Below are positions 1-7,190 of a stretch of DNA of 15,134 bases, one piece after another. Made by a program: the position numbers and the translations under genes. Positions within the stretch are counted from its first letter, which is position 1. Every line of letters starts with the position of its first letter. Origin of the DNA: CAZGMJ01 sp964526785 (GTDB lineage: Bacteria > Planctomycetota > Phycisphaerae > Sedimentisphaerales > Anaerobacaceae); NCBI GenBank assembly GCA_964526785.1, contig CAZGMJ010000094.1, positions 1 through 15,134 of the forward strand, in the 5' to 3' direction. The notes below the pieces were generated by a model. It saw nothing but the letters and a program-made list of their open reading frames with translations. It made no database searches and was not told the origin of the DNA.

Positions 1-2
1 TC

Positions 3-1808
3 GGCCTGCAGCAGGTGGGGATCCACGACGACTTCTTCCAATGCGGTGGACACTCATTACTGGCCGTTCGCCTGCTCGATAGAATTCAGAGCCGATTTAG
101 TCGACCTTTTCCCCTCGCCACGCTGTTTCAGGCAACAACCGTCGGACAACTTGCTGAGATGCTCGACAAAGAAGCAAATGAGGTCGCACATACGTCGGTC
201 GTACAAATCAGCGCAGGTGTCGACAAAGAACCACTCTTCCTGCTGCCAGGCGTGGGAGGTCATTCGATGGCTTTTGCGGCGCTGGCAGATCACCTTGACC
301 CGGACCGACCGGTCTTCGGTCTGGAACTTCAAGGTCTGGACGGCAAAACCGATCCACACACCAGCATTGAGGAGATGGCACGCTATTTCCTCGATCTGAT
401 CCAGAATGTGCAGAGACTCGGGCCCTATCATTTGGCTGGATACTCCTTAGGTGCGCATATTGCATTTGAAATGGCGCTGCAACTTACCCAAAAAGGATGC
501 GACGTAGATATGCTGGCAATTATTGCCGGGGTTGCTCCCGGCCATGTTCGTACGTCAAGATGGCGGGCCGCAAACTGTGTATTTCGTATTACAGATTTGC
601 TGCGCCTTCCGACTTCTGAAAAAAGGGAGTATATACACTTCAAAATCGAGAACACGATCGAGAGATTCAGAAGATGGCGAGCAGAAAGGCGATCGTATCG
701 ACAAGAGCGACTGTCGGGGGGCAACCTGTCTGCCCGCATAAAGCGAGTAGAGCGGGCGGCCAAGAGAGCATTGGCCGAATATCGACCATCGGCCACATAC
801 GATGGTGATGTATTGTTGATCAGGGACACTAACATCGATAGCCCGCTGTATCGCAATATCATTCGAGACCGGGCCGGTTGGGATCAATACGTGAAAGGCG
901 ATATCGAGTGCCATGAAATCGCTTCTGGGCATACAGATATTCTGTCTGGTCATCACGTGGTCTGTCTCGCGGGGAAGATCAATGAGTATTTGAAGAATAT
1001 CCAACACAAAAAGCCATGCATCTCAACGCGTCGCATGAGCTGTCCACGGCAAGATACAGAAGCACCTGCCCTGAACTCGTGGGCGCCGGCGACTGGTGCG
1101 GGTATTATATCTGATGGTGAGGCGTATGTCTTCCTGCTGGATATGGAATCCCTGACCGATCAGCTTGAGAAATATGAACAAATGCTGTCACTTGACGAAC
1201 GCGATCAGGCAAATGCATATGCGCGTGATCGGGAAAGGCGGCATTTCATTATCAGAAGAGGAGTGCTCAGGACGTTGCTGGGCCATTATACAGGCATTGA
1301 GCCGGCTGATGTTGTCTTTGTGTATTCCCAGCAAGGTAAGCCTATGCTGCGAGAGGACCAGAATTCTCTGGGATTGCGTTTCAGTGTTTCCAGCAGCCAT
1401 AGTCTGGCGCTTTGCGGCATCGCACACAGACGTGAAATTGGTGTTGATATTGAGCATATTCAATATTCGGACGATCTCCTTGACATTGCTGCGAAGAACT
1501 TCAGTGACAAAGAATACAGACGCATAGTCGAATTACCTGAGGGACAGCGAACCGACGCGTTCTACGCGTGTTGGACGTGCAAGGAAGCATACATAAAAGC
1601 GAGAGGCGTAATCGGTATGAATGAATTCTCCGTGTCCTCTACAGCAGAAAGAGCACCGAGACTGGTTGTCGATGAAGTAGACTCACAGCAGATCGGGGCG
1701 TGGTCCTTTTCGCTCATCGATATTCATCCCAGGTGGAAGGCCGCTATGGTCGTGCATGGTAGCAGCGTGCCGGTTAAATGCTGGAGATTCGCAGACGGGC
1801 AGAAATAA
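3..1808 (+). CDS. NRPS C-terminal part: PCP - thioesterase - Sfp-type phosphopantetheinyl transferase (5' end outside window)
   Basis: The frame is open from base 3, and residues before the first GTG (base 15) continue the carrier motif, so this is the 3' end of a longer synthetase gene. Numbering from base 15: a PCP at about 1-50 with GGHSL, Ser14 being the phosphopantetheine site; a type I thioesterase at about 72-325 with GYSLG (Ser144) and GHTDIL (His306) as catalytic Ser and His; a low-complexity linker at about 331-368; and a phosphopantetheinyl transferase at about 370-597 with QGKPML, GVDIE (Asp478, Glu480, Mg-binding) and WTCKEAYIKA (520-529). The thioesterase would release or cyclise the finished chain; the transferase would convert apo to holo carrier domains. 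Odd points are the fused transferase and the apparent lack of the catalytic Asp after thioesterase strand 6 (about Ala171). The nature of upstream modules cannot be told from here. Domain calls are firm; product unknown. Confidence 0.93.
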   Translation, partial: GLQQVGIHDDFFQCGGHSLLAVRLLDRIQSRFSRPFPLATLFQATTVGQLAEMLDKEANEVAHTSVVQISAGVDKEPLFLLPGVGGHSMAFAALADHLDPDRPVFGLELQGLDGKTDPHTSIEEMARYFLDLIQNVQRLGPYHLAGYSLGAHIAFEMALQLTQKGCDVDMLAIIAGVAPGHVRTSRWRAANCVFRITDLLRLPTSEKREYIHFKIENTIERFRRWRAERRSYRQERLSGGNLSARIKRVERAAKRALAEYRPSATYDGDVLLIRDTNIDSPLYRNIIRDRAGWDQYVKGDIECHEIASGHTDILSGHHVVCLAGKINEYLKNIQHKKPCISTRRMSCPRQDTEAPALNSWAPATGAGIISDGEAYVFLLDMESLTDQLEKYEQMLSLDERDQANAYARDRERRHFIIRRGVLRTLLGHYTGIEPADVVFVYSQQGKPMLREDQNSLGLRFSVSSSHSLALCGIAHRREIGVDIEHIQYSDDLLDIAAKNFSDKEYRRIVELPEGQRTDAFYACWTCKEAYIKARGVIGMNEFSVSSTAERAPRLVVDEVDSQQIGAWSFSLIDIHPRWKAAMVVHGSSVPVKCWRFADGQK

Positions 1809-1890
1809 TGATATTATCTGTGTTTCGGTCATATTCACAGCGGCGGACTGCCGCGGACAAGGACGAAACGAAAACTGAACGAGGTATTTG

Positions 1891-2748
1891 ATGGTCATGC
1901 GAACAATCGGTATTGTCGGTGCCGGCGTGATGGGCAGTGATATTGCTCTGGACATGGCTGCCCATAATCACAAGGTGTTGCTCAAAGATATATCAGATGA
2001 GGCTCTTGAAAAGGCTCAATTCCGCATCAGGAGAAGCTACAGCCTTGCCAGGATGATGAAGAAGAGCATATGTGACTCATCTCTTGACAGTATACTCGGC
2101 CGCATAGATTTCTCGCTCGAGTATGACGCCTTTTCGCACGCGGACATTGTCATTGAGAATATCACCGAGAAATTCGAGGCCAAGAGGCGACTCTTTTCAG
2201 AACTTGGAGAGATCTGCCGAAGCAACACGCTGATCGGAACCAATACGAGTTGCATTTCCGTGTCCAAACTGAGTATTTTGATGCCCCACCCGGAAAACGT
2301 CATTGGTATGCACTTCATGAATCCTGCACATCTTAAGCCTTTTGTCGAAGTGATCCGAGGGAAACAGACAACCAGTGAAACTGTGAATCGGACTAAGTCA
2401 TTTCTGAGGGAATTAGGCAAGCACTGTGTAGTTGTAGAAGACATGCCCGGCTTCGTCTCAAACAAGGTATTGATGCTAACGATCAATGAGAGTATTCGAT
2501 TGCTGCAGAATGAGATCGCAAAACCCAAGGATATTGATGCCGTCTTCAAATTAGGATTTGGACACAAGATGGGGCCTCTGGCCACCGCCGACCTGATTGG
2601 GCTCGATACAATATATGATTCGCTAATGGTGCTCTACGAAAGTTATGATGACCCCAAATACAAGCCGTGCGAACTTCTCTGTAAGATGGTAGAGGATGGC
2701 ACAGTCGGTATCAAGTCAGGTAGAGGCTTCTTCGAATATGGAATATGA
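1891..2748 (+). CDS. fkbK-like: 3-hydroxyacyl-CoA dehydrogenase family protein, FkbK-like (hydroxymalonyl-ACP pathway)
   Basis: This 285-residue protein has the N-terminal Rossmann motif IGIVGAGVMG (Gly10, Gly12, Gly15) and the C-terminal helical domain of 3-hydroxybutyryl-CoA dehydrogenases; its length is normal for the family. His141 in MHFMNPAH and Glu153 in FVEVI have the 12-residue spacing of the family's His-Glu dyad, with Ser120 and Asn191 at the usual places. In methoxymalonyl/hydroxymalonyl-ACP pathways (FkbK, ZmaG) this NAD enzyme oxidises the C3 hydroxyl of glyceryl-ACP. I chose ATG 1891 because GAGG at 1881-1884 lies 6 bases upstream; TTG 1888 and ATG 1897 fit less well. The stop overlaps the next start (ATGA), implying translational coupling with the FkbH-like gene. 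In isolation a fatty-acid role would be possible; the neighbours make the extender-unit role much likelier. Confidence 0.9.
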   Translation: MVMRTIGIVGAGVMGSDIALDMAAHNHKVLLKDISDEALEKAQFRIRRSYSLARMMKKSICDSSLDSILGRIDFSLEYDAFSHADIVIENITEKFEAKRRLFSELGEICRSNTLIGTNTSCISVSKLSILMPHPENVIGMHFMNPAHLKPFVEVIRGKQTTSETVNRTKSFLRELGKHCVVVEDMPGFVSNKVLMLTINESIRLLQNEIAKPKDIDAVFKLGFGHKMGPLATADLIGLDTIYDSLMVLYESYDDPKYKPCELLCKMVEDGTVGIKSGRGFFEYGI

Positions 2749-3791
2749 CAACATCACCTGAAATACAAAAGCGGATTAAGTGTGTTGTCTGGGATCTGGA
2801 CGGCACGATATGGGACGGTATCCTGATCGAGACCTGCGAGGTTCGTTTGCGTCCTGGTATTCGACGCATTATTGAGACGTTGGATCATCGCGGCATTCTA
2901 CATTCAATAGCGAGCAGGAATAGTCATCGGGATGCGGTATGCAAATTGGAGGAAGTTGGACTTATGGACTATTTCCTCTATCCCGAAATAAACTGGAATG
3001 CGAAATCCGCATCAATTGCATCGATCGCAGAGAATCTGAACATTCACACAGACTCAATCCTGTTCGTCGACGACGACCCCAGAGAGAGAGACGAGGTCAA
3101 CAGCGTATACCCATATATCAGATGCATTGACGCATCACATGTTGGTACGTTACTGGACCTGCCATGTCTAAACCCTCGATTTATCACGGAGGACTCAAAA
3201 AGAAGAAGGCAAATGTACCGTTCGGATGTGCGGCGACGAAAAGCCGAGGAAGAATTTCAAGGCCCGAGAAAGGAGTTTCTCGCCACACTCAACATACAAC
3301 TCGGTATCGCGGATGCTCAGGAGGATGATCTGGAAAGAGCCGAGGAACTAACCGTTAGGACGAATCAGCTCAATACAACAGGCAGGACTTATGGCTATAC
3401 GGAGTTGAAGGAGTTGATGGGATCGTCGAAGTATCGTCTCATTATGTGCCATATGAAAGACAAGTATGGAGATCACGGAAACATTGGTTTAGCTTTGGTG
3501 GAAGTGACGGAAGATTGTTTATGGTTGCGCCTCTTACTGATGTCGTGCAGAGTCATGTCACTCGGCGTGGGAACAGTGCTCCTGTCGTATATCATGCAGG
3601 ATGCAAAGAAGGCAGGGAAAACGCTGCGGGCGGACTTTCGAGATACGGGCAGGAATCGCATAATGTACATTACGTTCATGTTTGCCAATTTCAAGCAAGT
3701 TGGGAAAAGTCAATCGGGGAATGTTATCTTGGAAAGCGATTTGTCTTCAATACAGGCGTTTCCACCCTACATGAGAATAACCGTCGAGTAA
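2745..3791 (+). CDS. fkbH-like: FkbH-like glyceryl-ACP synthase (HAD phosphatase + acyltransferase)
   Basis: The 348-residue product has an N-terminal HAD domain (about 12-150) with VVWDLDGTIWDG (Asp17, Asp19), a SIASRN motif II region (54-59), Lys87 as motif III candidate and VDDDP (108-112) as motif IV. A C-terminal GNAT-like domain (about 180-345) includes RTNQLNTTGRTY (205-216) and SCRVMSLGVG (267-276), both characteristic of the family. FkbH enzymes take 1,3-bisphosphoglycerate, remove a phosphate and load the glyceryl group onto a dedicated ACP. The family more often has DLDNTLW; here the motif reads DLDGTIW, which keeps both catalytic aspartates. The start overlaps the preceding stop as ATGA, and the ACP gene follows within about 15 bases. 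Arginine codons are often AGA/AGG (about 14 of 31 by eye), unlike the genes to the right. Tetronate pathways use similar enzymes, but the neighbouring dehydrogenases favour hydroxymalonyl-ACP. Confidence 0.93.
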   Translation: MTTSPEIQKRIKCVVWDLDGTIWDGILIETCEVRLRPGIRRIIETLDHRGILHSIASRNSHRDAVCKLEEVGLMDYFLYPEINWNAKSASIASIAENLNIHTDSILFVDDDPRERDEVNSVYPYIRCIDASHVGTLLDLPCLNPRFITEDSKRRRQMYRSDVRRRKAEEEFQGPRKEFLATLNIQLGIADAQEDDLERAEELTVRTNQLNTTGRTYGYTELKELMGSSKYRLIMCHMKDKYGDHGNIGLALVEVTEDCLWLRLLLMSCRVMSLGVGTVLLSYIMQDAKKAGKTLRADFRDTGRNRIMYITFMFANFKQVGKSQSGNVILESDLSSIQAFPPYMRITVE

Positions 3792-3794
3792 AGT

Positions 3795-3800
3795 GGAGGT
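3795..3800 (+). promoter_or_regulatory. Ribosome binding site that sets the ACP start
   Basis: GGAGGT is a full Shine-Dalgarno match placed 4 bases before GTG 3805. The longer frame could begin at GTG 3793, but that codon overlaps this site, so the shorter protein starting at 3805 is preferred. Confidence 0.6.
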
Positions 3801-3804
3801 CCCG

Positions 3805-4068
3805 GTGCAAGCAGTTGATCAAATCCGAAGTTTTGTGAAGGAACATCTGGTTGTTTACGACGATGAATTGATGCTGGGCGATGACGACAATATCTTTGCC
3901 TTGGGGTATGTGGATTCCGTCTTTGCCGTCCAGTTGGTCTGTTTTGTGGAGGAGAGATTTGGAATAAAGGTCATTGACACCGACCTGGATATCGACAACT
4001 TCAGTTCGGTCAATCGAATCGTGCAGTTTGTCGAGAACAAACGCGCTGGAAGGACCGCAGATGCATAA
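3805..4068 (+). CDS. fkbJ-like: Dedicated acyl carrier protein, FkbJ-like
   Basis: This small acidic protein has 87 residues from GTG 3805 (91 if GTG 3793 were used). GYVDSVFAVQL carries the phosphopantetheine-accepting serine in the DS motif (Ser38 from the chosen start), preceded by the usual DDNIFALG turn; length and helical spacing are typical of free-standing carriers. In the methoxymalonyl and hydroxymalonyl pathways (FkbJ, ZmaD) such an ACP receives the glyceryl group from FkbH and carries it through both oxidations to the synthase acyltransferase. It lies between the FkbH-like and FkbI-like genes, as expected. Its stop overlaps the next gene by 8 bases. It needs activation by a phosphopantetheinyl transferase, and the one fused to the upstream synthetase is an obvious candidate (inference). 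Confidence 0.9.
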   Translation: MQAVDQIRSFVKEHLVVYDDELMLGDDDNIFALGYVDSVFAVQLVCFVEERFGIKVIDTDLDIDNFSSVNRIVQFVENKRAGRTADA

Positions 4069-5200
4069 TACGGCTCATAAGCACCAGATAGTCGAACAGG
4101 CCAGGTGTTTTGCAGACGAGTACGTTCGCCCTCTCGCGCGAACTTTTGATGAAGAAGGAAGGCTTCCAAAGAGCGTTATCCGGGCCATGGCTGAAAGACA
4201 TTTCCTGCTGGCCAGCCTGCCCGAGCAATATGGGGGACTTGGTCTCGACCCGATTCAATACGGATTACTTACCGAAGCAATAGGGAAAGCTTGTTGCTCG
4301 ACAGTCGGTCTCATAACTGTAGAAAACTCCTTAGTCGGCGAGACTTTGCTCAGATGGGGTTCCGATGGCCAAAAAGATCGTTGGCTTCGCTCTATGGCCT
4401 CGGGAGAGAAGATTGGGGCTTTTGCCCTCTCCGAACCCACAATTGGGTCGGATGCCAATTCCGTGAAGACGACATACAACTCCAGGCAAAATGGCTTTGT
4501 CCTGAACGGGCGTAAGAAGTGGATTTCTTTTGGTGATATCGCCGATTTCTTCATTGTGGTCGCGGCTTGCGGCGACGAGAAGACCGCATTTATTGTAGAA
4601 CGAGACACACCTGGACTGTACACCCGCCCCATCCAGGGTATGTTGGCTCGTCGAGCGTCGCACATCGCAGAAGTGATATTAAGCGAAGTGTACGTTCCAA
4701 AAAGTAATATCATCGGTCGCCTCGGAAGCGGCTTTTCCTATGTCGTCGGCACGGCTCTCGATCATGGCAGATACAGCGTGGCATGGGCGAGTGTCGCCAC
4801 TGCTCAGGAAGCCGTGGAAGCTATGGTCACATACGCACGTAACCGAAGGCAGTTTAACAAACGGCTGTGTGAGTTCCAACTGATCCAGGGAATGATTGGC
4901 GACGCAGTTACCAAAGTGCACGCGGCACGTGCCTTATGCATGGGCGCAGGAGAATTGAGGCTGAAGAATCACCCGGAGGCAATGGTGGAGACGACAATGG
5001 CCAAGTACTACGCGTCCAGGGTGGCTGCTGAAATCACTCAGGATGCCCTTCAGGTGCATGGGGCAAATGGATGCGCAAACGAGTATCCTGTGGAGCGACT
5101 CTTTCGCGAAGCGAGGGCCTTTGAGATAATCGAAGGGACATCGCAGATTCAACAGCAGATAATAGCCAAATATGGCCTCAGGCGATATCGAAGAAGGTAA
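4061..5200 (+). CDS. fkbI-like: Acyl-CoA dehydrogenase family protein, FkbI-like (acyl-ACP oxidation)
   Basis: The 379-residue FAD enzyme is of normal acyl-CoA dehydrogenase length. FALSEPTIGSDAN (121-133) is the flavin and substrate-binding signature, and IIEGTSQIQ near the C-terminus places the catalytic base at about Glu357. The region around RRQFNKRLCEFQLIQ matches the family's dimer and FAD contact segment. In FK506/FK520 and zwittermicin-type pathways (FkbI, ZmaE) this protein completes oxidation of the ACP-bound C3 unit to the hydroxymalonyl level. I chose ATG 4061 because GGAAGGA (4048-4054) lies 6 bases upstream; the frame stays open further 5', but only inside the ACP gene. The 8-base overlap with the ACP stop suggests coupled translation. 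No O-methyltransferase follows, so methylation to methoxymalonyl is not shown by this window. Confidence 0.92.
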   Translation: MHNTAHKHQIVEQARCFADEYVRPLARTFDEEGRLPKSVIRAMAERHFLLASLPEQYGGLGLDPIQYGLLTEAIGKACCSTVGLITVENSLVGETLLRWGSDGQKDRWLRSMASGEKIGAFALSEPTIGSDANSVKTTYNSRQNGFVLNGRKKWISFGDIADFFIVVAACGDEKTAFIVERDTPGLYTRPIQGMLARRASHIAEVILSEVYVPKSNIIGRLGSGFSYVVGTALDHGRYSVAWASVATAQEAVEAMVTYARNRRQFNKRLCEFQLIQGMIGDAVTKVHAARALCMGAGELRLKNHPEAMVETTMAKYYASRVAAEITQDALQVHGANGCANEYPVERLFREARAFEIIEGTSQIQQQIIAKYGLRRYRRR

Positions 5201-5280
5201 CGCCATACATTATAACAAAGCTTGCCGTGCGAGTGACATGCCTGTCGAGACGGCTGTTAATCCATCCGGGGTGAAGCACA

Positions 5281-6207
5281 TTGGGTACAGCATTATCAGG
5301 ACAAGTGAGAGAGCATGAGATCGAGATCACAGAACAACTGATGTTGATCGACAAAGAGATCTTGTCGCAGTATCCCATGGAGATGTATCTCAAGGATGTG
5401 CGCTCTCACACCGGGTACATAAGGCGGTCCCTTTTCAGTAATAAACGAAAAAGAATATTTGAACATATAGCAGAGAAGTATGGCCAGCGCGCCCTGAAGC
5501 TCTATTTGAAATTGGGGATTTGTTGTTTTGTGCTCGACTCTCTGGAACGCATTGCAACGAAGCCGTGGCCTGATGAGATCACTCGCCTGTGCTATGATTG
5601 GTTCAAGAGAATAATCGACGATCTTTCAACATGTTCGGATGACTGCTATAATTATCGTTCTCGTTCGTTCGGCCACGACATTCTTGTCTGTATCCTCGCG
5701 AGTATACCAATCGGCGGGGCTTGGACAATCGATATCGATCGCGTCAAGTTACGCCCCTTTGTCTGCAACGGCTTCAGGCAGGGATGGCAATACGCTGTAT
5801 GTCTTGCCGCCAAGTCCAGGGGACTCGCTCCATTCTACATAATACATACGTCTTTTCGCGTTTTGCACATGTTCAATGAGAGAGAAATGAATCTTGCGTA
5901 TTTGAGAATCGCGGAAATGATGAGGCAAGACCGCCTCATTAGAGGTCTCTACCGACGAAGCTGGCTTCTCGATCCAGCGCTTGATAAGATCAGTCCGGAT
6001 CTTGCCTATTTGCGCAAAGTGCCGCAAGAGAATGGCGCGACTCTGTTCCACGCCGGATCGTCAAGAGTCGACGTTCAACTCGCAACCGCTATGTCGGTCA
6101 GGAGAAGAAGCCTCTATGCAAAAGGCCGATATGTTCCTACTGGCTACGCATACGTATGGCCTCGCAAGTGCTTCCTCAAATGGGCCGGGAAATTACAGGA
6201 CAACTAA
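5281..6207 (+). CDS. Unrecognised 308-residue protein at the end of the biosynthetic run
   Basis: I do not recognise a family with confidence. The protein is soluble-looking, without a signal peptide or clear membrane segment, rich in Arg, Lys and aromatic residues, with several Cys (for example CCF near 81 and STCSDDCYNY near 119-128). The last third has a dense, conserved-looking block: RRSWLLDPAL, ISPDLAYLRKVP, NGATLFHAGSS and YVPTGYAYVWP. There is no SAM-binding glycine motif, so it does not replace the missing FkbG methyltransferase, nor is there a carrier or adenylation signature. The start is uncertain: TTG 5281 has GGGGTG 7 bases upstream; GTG 5305 and ATG 5341 are alternatives with poorer sites. 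It lies 80 bases after the FkbI-like gene on the same strand, has similarly modest G+C, and may be in the same operon. A tailoring or resistance role is possible but unsupported. Confidence 0.75.
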   Translation: MGTALSGQVREHEIEITEQLMLIDKEILSQYPMEMYLKDVRSHTGYIRRSLFSNKRKRIFEHIAEKYGQRALKLYLKLGICCFVLDSLERIATKPWPDEITRLCYDWFKRIIDDLSTCSDDCYNYRSRSFGHDILVCILASIPIGGAWTIDIDRVKLRPFVCNGFRQGWQYAVCLAAKSRGLAPFYIIHTSFRVLHMFNEREMNLAYLRIAEMMRQDRLIRGLYRRSWLLDPALDKISPDLAYLRKVPQENGATLFHAGSSRVDVQLATAMSVRRRSLYAKGRYVPTGYAYVWPRKCFLKWAGKLQDN

Positions 6208-6215
6208 AGACAAAG

Positions 6216-6233
6216 TGTCACGCGTTCGTGACA
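6216..6233 (+). other. Perfect inverted repeat just after the last biosynthetic gene
   Basis: TGTCACG (6216-6222) and CGTGACA (6227-6233) form a perfect 7-bp stem with a 4-base loop, starting 9 bases after the preceding stop. No T-run follows on the + strand, so it is not a classic intrinsic terminator. It could slow transcription, protect the mRNA end or bind a dimeric protein. Confidence 0.45.
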
Positions 6234-6295
6234 ATGGCAAGCAACGTCGGTGATGGCGTGTGTACGGGGAGGTTTCAGTTTGATATGGCAGCGCC

Positions 6296-6700
6296 ATGGG
6301 GAACATAAACAGTATTGCCCAACCCGCCGAAGAGGAAGATCAAATTTGTACCGATACGCAGTGCAGAAGGACCCAGAAAGCTGCACGGGAATTTGTTAGC
6401 GAACGGGACCCAGAAAGTTCAGTCAAGTGGGATGTGCTGATCTCGGTCGCTCTGGCCGCTGCTATGAGGCGTGCGGAACGTCTGAACTGCACATGGGGAG
6501 ATGTCGATTTCGATGCGCAGACAGTCGACGTCCCACCCCGACAAAGTACGGCTGAAATATGGCAATGGGTAAAGACTTCATTTCATGACTTCCGGCGGAC
6601 AGCCGGTGCTGGCGGGGCATACAAACTTCGCCGCAACCACAGGTTCTGCCTCGCCGGAGCAGATGATTTGCTGCAGCGCCAATAAGGTTGTGACGGCCAG
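6296..6700 (+). pseudogene. Tyrosine recombinase (phage integrase) remnant, internally deleted and frameshifted
   Basis: From ATG 6296 the frame reads an integrase-like stretch: VALAAAMRRAERLNCTWGD (51-69, box I with catalytic Arg at about 58-59) and DFDAQTVDVPPRQSTAEIW (71-89), then jumps directly to SFHDFRRT (95-102, the HxxR box). The region between these boxes is normally several tens of residues and is missing. The next box, LAGHTNFAAT, appears only in the neighbouring frame from about 6606 and continues to SPEQM, where the tyrosine should precede; no YxH is visible. So the gene has lost its N-terminal domain, most of its catalytic core, its frame and probably its nucleophile. It reads toward the tRNA-Arg gene. 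A 12-base direct repeat, GGACCCAGAAAG at 6369-6380 and 6406-6417, lies in its degraded 5' part. Inactive with high likelihood. Confidence 0.7.
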
Positions 6701-6758
6701 GGGCATGTGTAAAAGATGGTATGTTTTGATACGCGGTTGCTTTTTGAGGTCAAAGCAG

Positions 6759-6786
6759 TTGACAGTTGAATTGAAGTCGTTATATT
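6759..6786 (+). promoter_or_regulatory. Sigma70-type promoter of the tRNA-Arg gene
   Basis: A perfect -35 TTGACA (6759-6764) is followed after 16 bases by TATATT (6781-6786, 5 of 6 matches to TATAAT). Transcription would begin near 6793, about 13 bases before the mature tRNA. Position and quality make it the natural promoter of the tRNA. Confidence 0.75.
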
Positions 6787-6805
6787 GCAGTGGTTTAGAA
6801 AAAAA

Positions 6806-6879
6806 GCGCTCGTAGCTCAGTTGGATAGAGCAACGGATTTCTAATCCGTAGGTCGCAGGTTCGAGTCCTGCCGGGCGTG
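6806..6879 (+). tRNA. tRNA-Arg (anticodon UCU)
   Basis: The 74-base cloverleaf is complete. The acceptor stem GCGCTCG pairs with CGGGCGT (two G-U pairs), the D arm is GCTC...GAGC, and the anticodon stem ACGGA/TCCGT holds the loop TTTCTAA with anticodon TCT. The T arm GCAGG/CCTGC holds TTCGAGT, with discriminator base G6879. CCA is not encoded. It reads AGA (and by wobble AGG) codons, which are frequent in the biosynthetic genes to its left. Integrase remnants lie on both sides, as expected for a tRNA used as an integration site. Confidence 0.95.
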
Positions 6880-6887
6880 ATTTTGTA

Positions 6888-7190
6888 AAGTGTTTGCCGG
6901 CAGATGTTTGCATCCATCCCATTTTTCGGTCTTGACGCGCACCACCTTTGTTTTTGCAAGAGTGGGTCAAAAGTGGGTCAGTCAGGTCATTTGGCAGAAT
7001 ATCGACGGAAAATACCCTCACTTTCTCTGAGTCACTGGCACGAACCGAGAAATAGCACCGCTGAGTCGTCTTAATGTCGCTGTGTCCGGCAAGCTTCTGA
7101 ACCACATGGACTGCCAATGCTTCCGCCCAATTTGTAATGGATGAGCGTCTCAGATCATGAAGGGTGAAGTACTTGACGTTCGCTTGGCGA
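6888..7190 (-). pseudogene. Tyrosine recombinase C-terminal remnant facing the tRNA
   Basis: On the minus strand, YFTLHDLRRSSITNWAEA (from about 7174 downward) carries the HxxR box, and VVQKLAGHSDIKTTQRCYF carries the second His box and the tyrosine nucleophile. The tail contains NDLTDPLLTHSC, a style I associate with integrases of planctomycete genomes (from memory). Everything upstream of the HxxR box, including box I and the DNA-binding domain, is missing: beyond about 7190 the sequence belongs to another reading frame. No stop is met before the frame runs antisense through the tRNA, so the original 3' end is also uncertain. It differs from the + strand remnant on the other side of the tRNA, so at least two integration events are implied. 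Its place at the tRNA 3' side is the usual place for an integrase next to its attachment site. Confidence 0.75.

Noticed and set aside
5281..6207. The 308-residue protein as the missing FkbG O-methyltransferase
   Set aside because: It has no glycine-rich SAM-binding motif, is longer than FkbG proteins and shares no recognisable segment with them.
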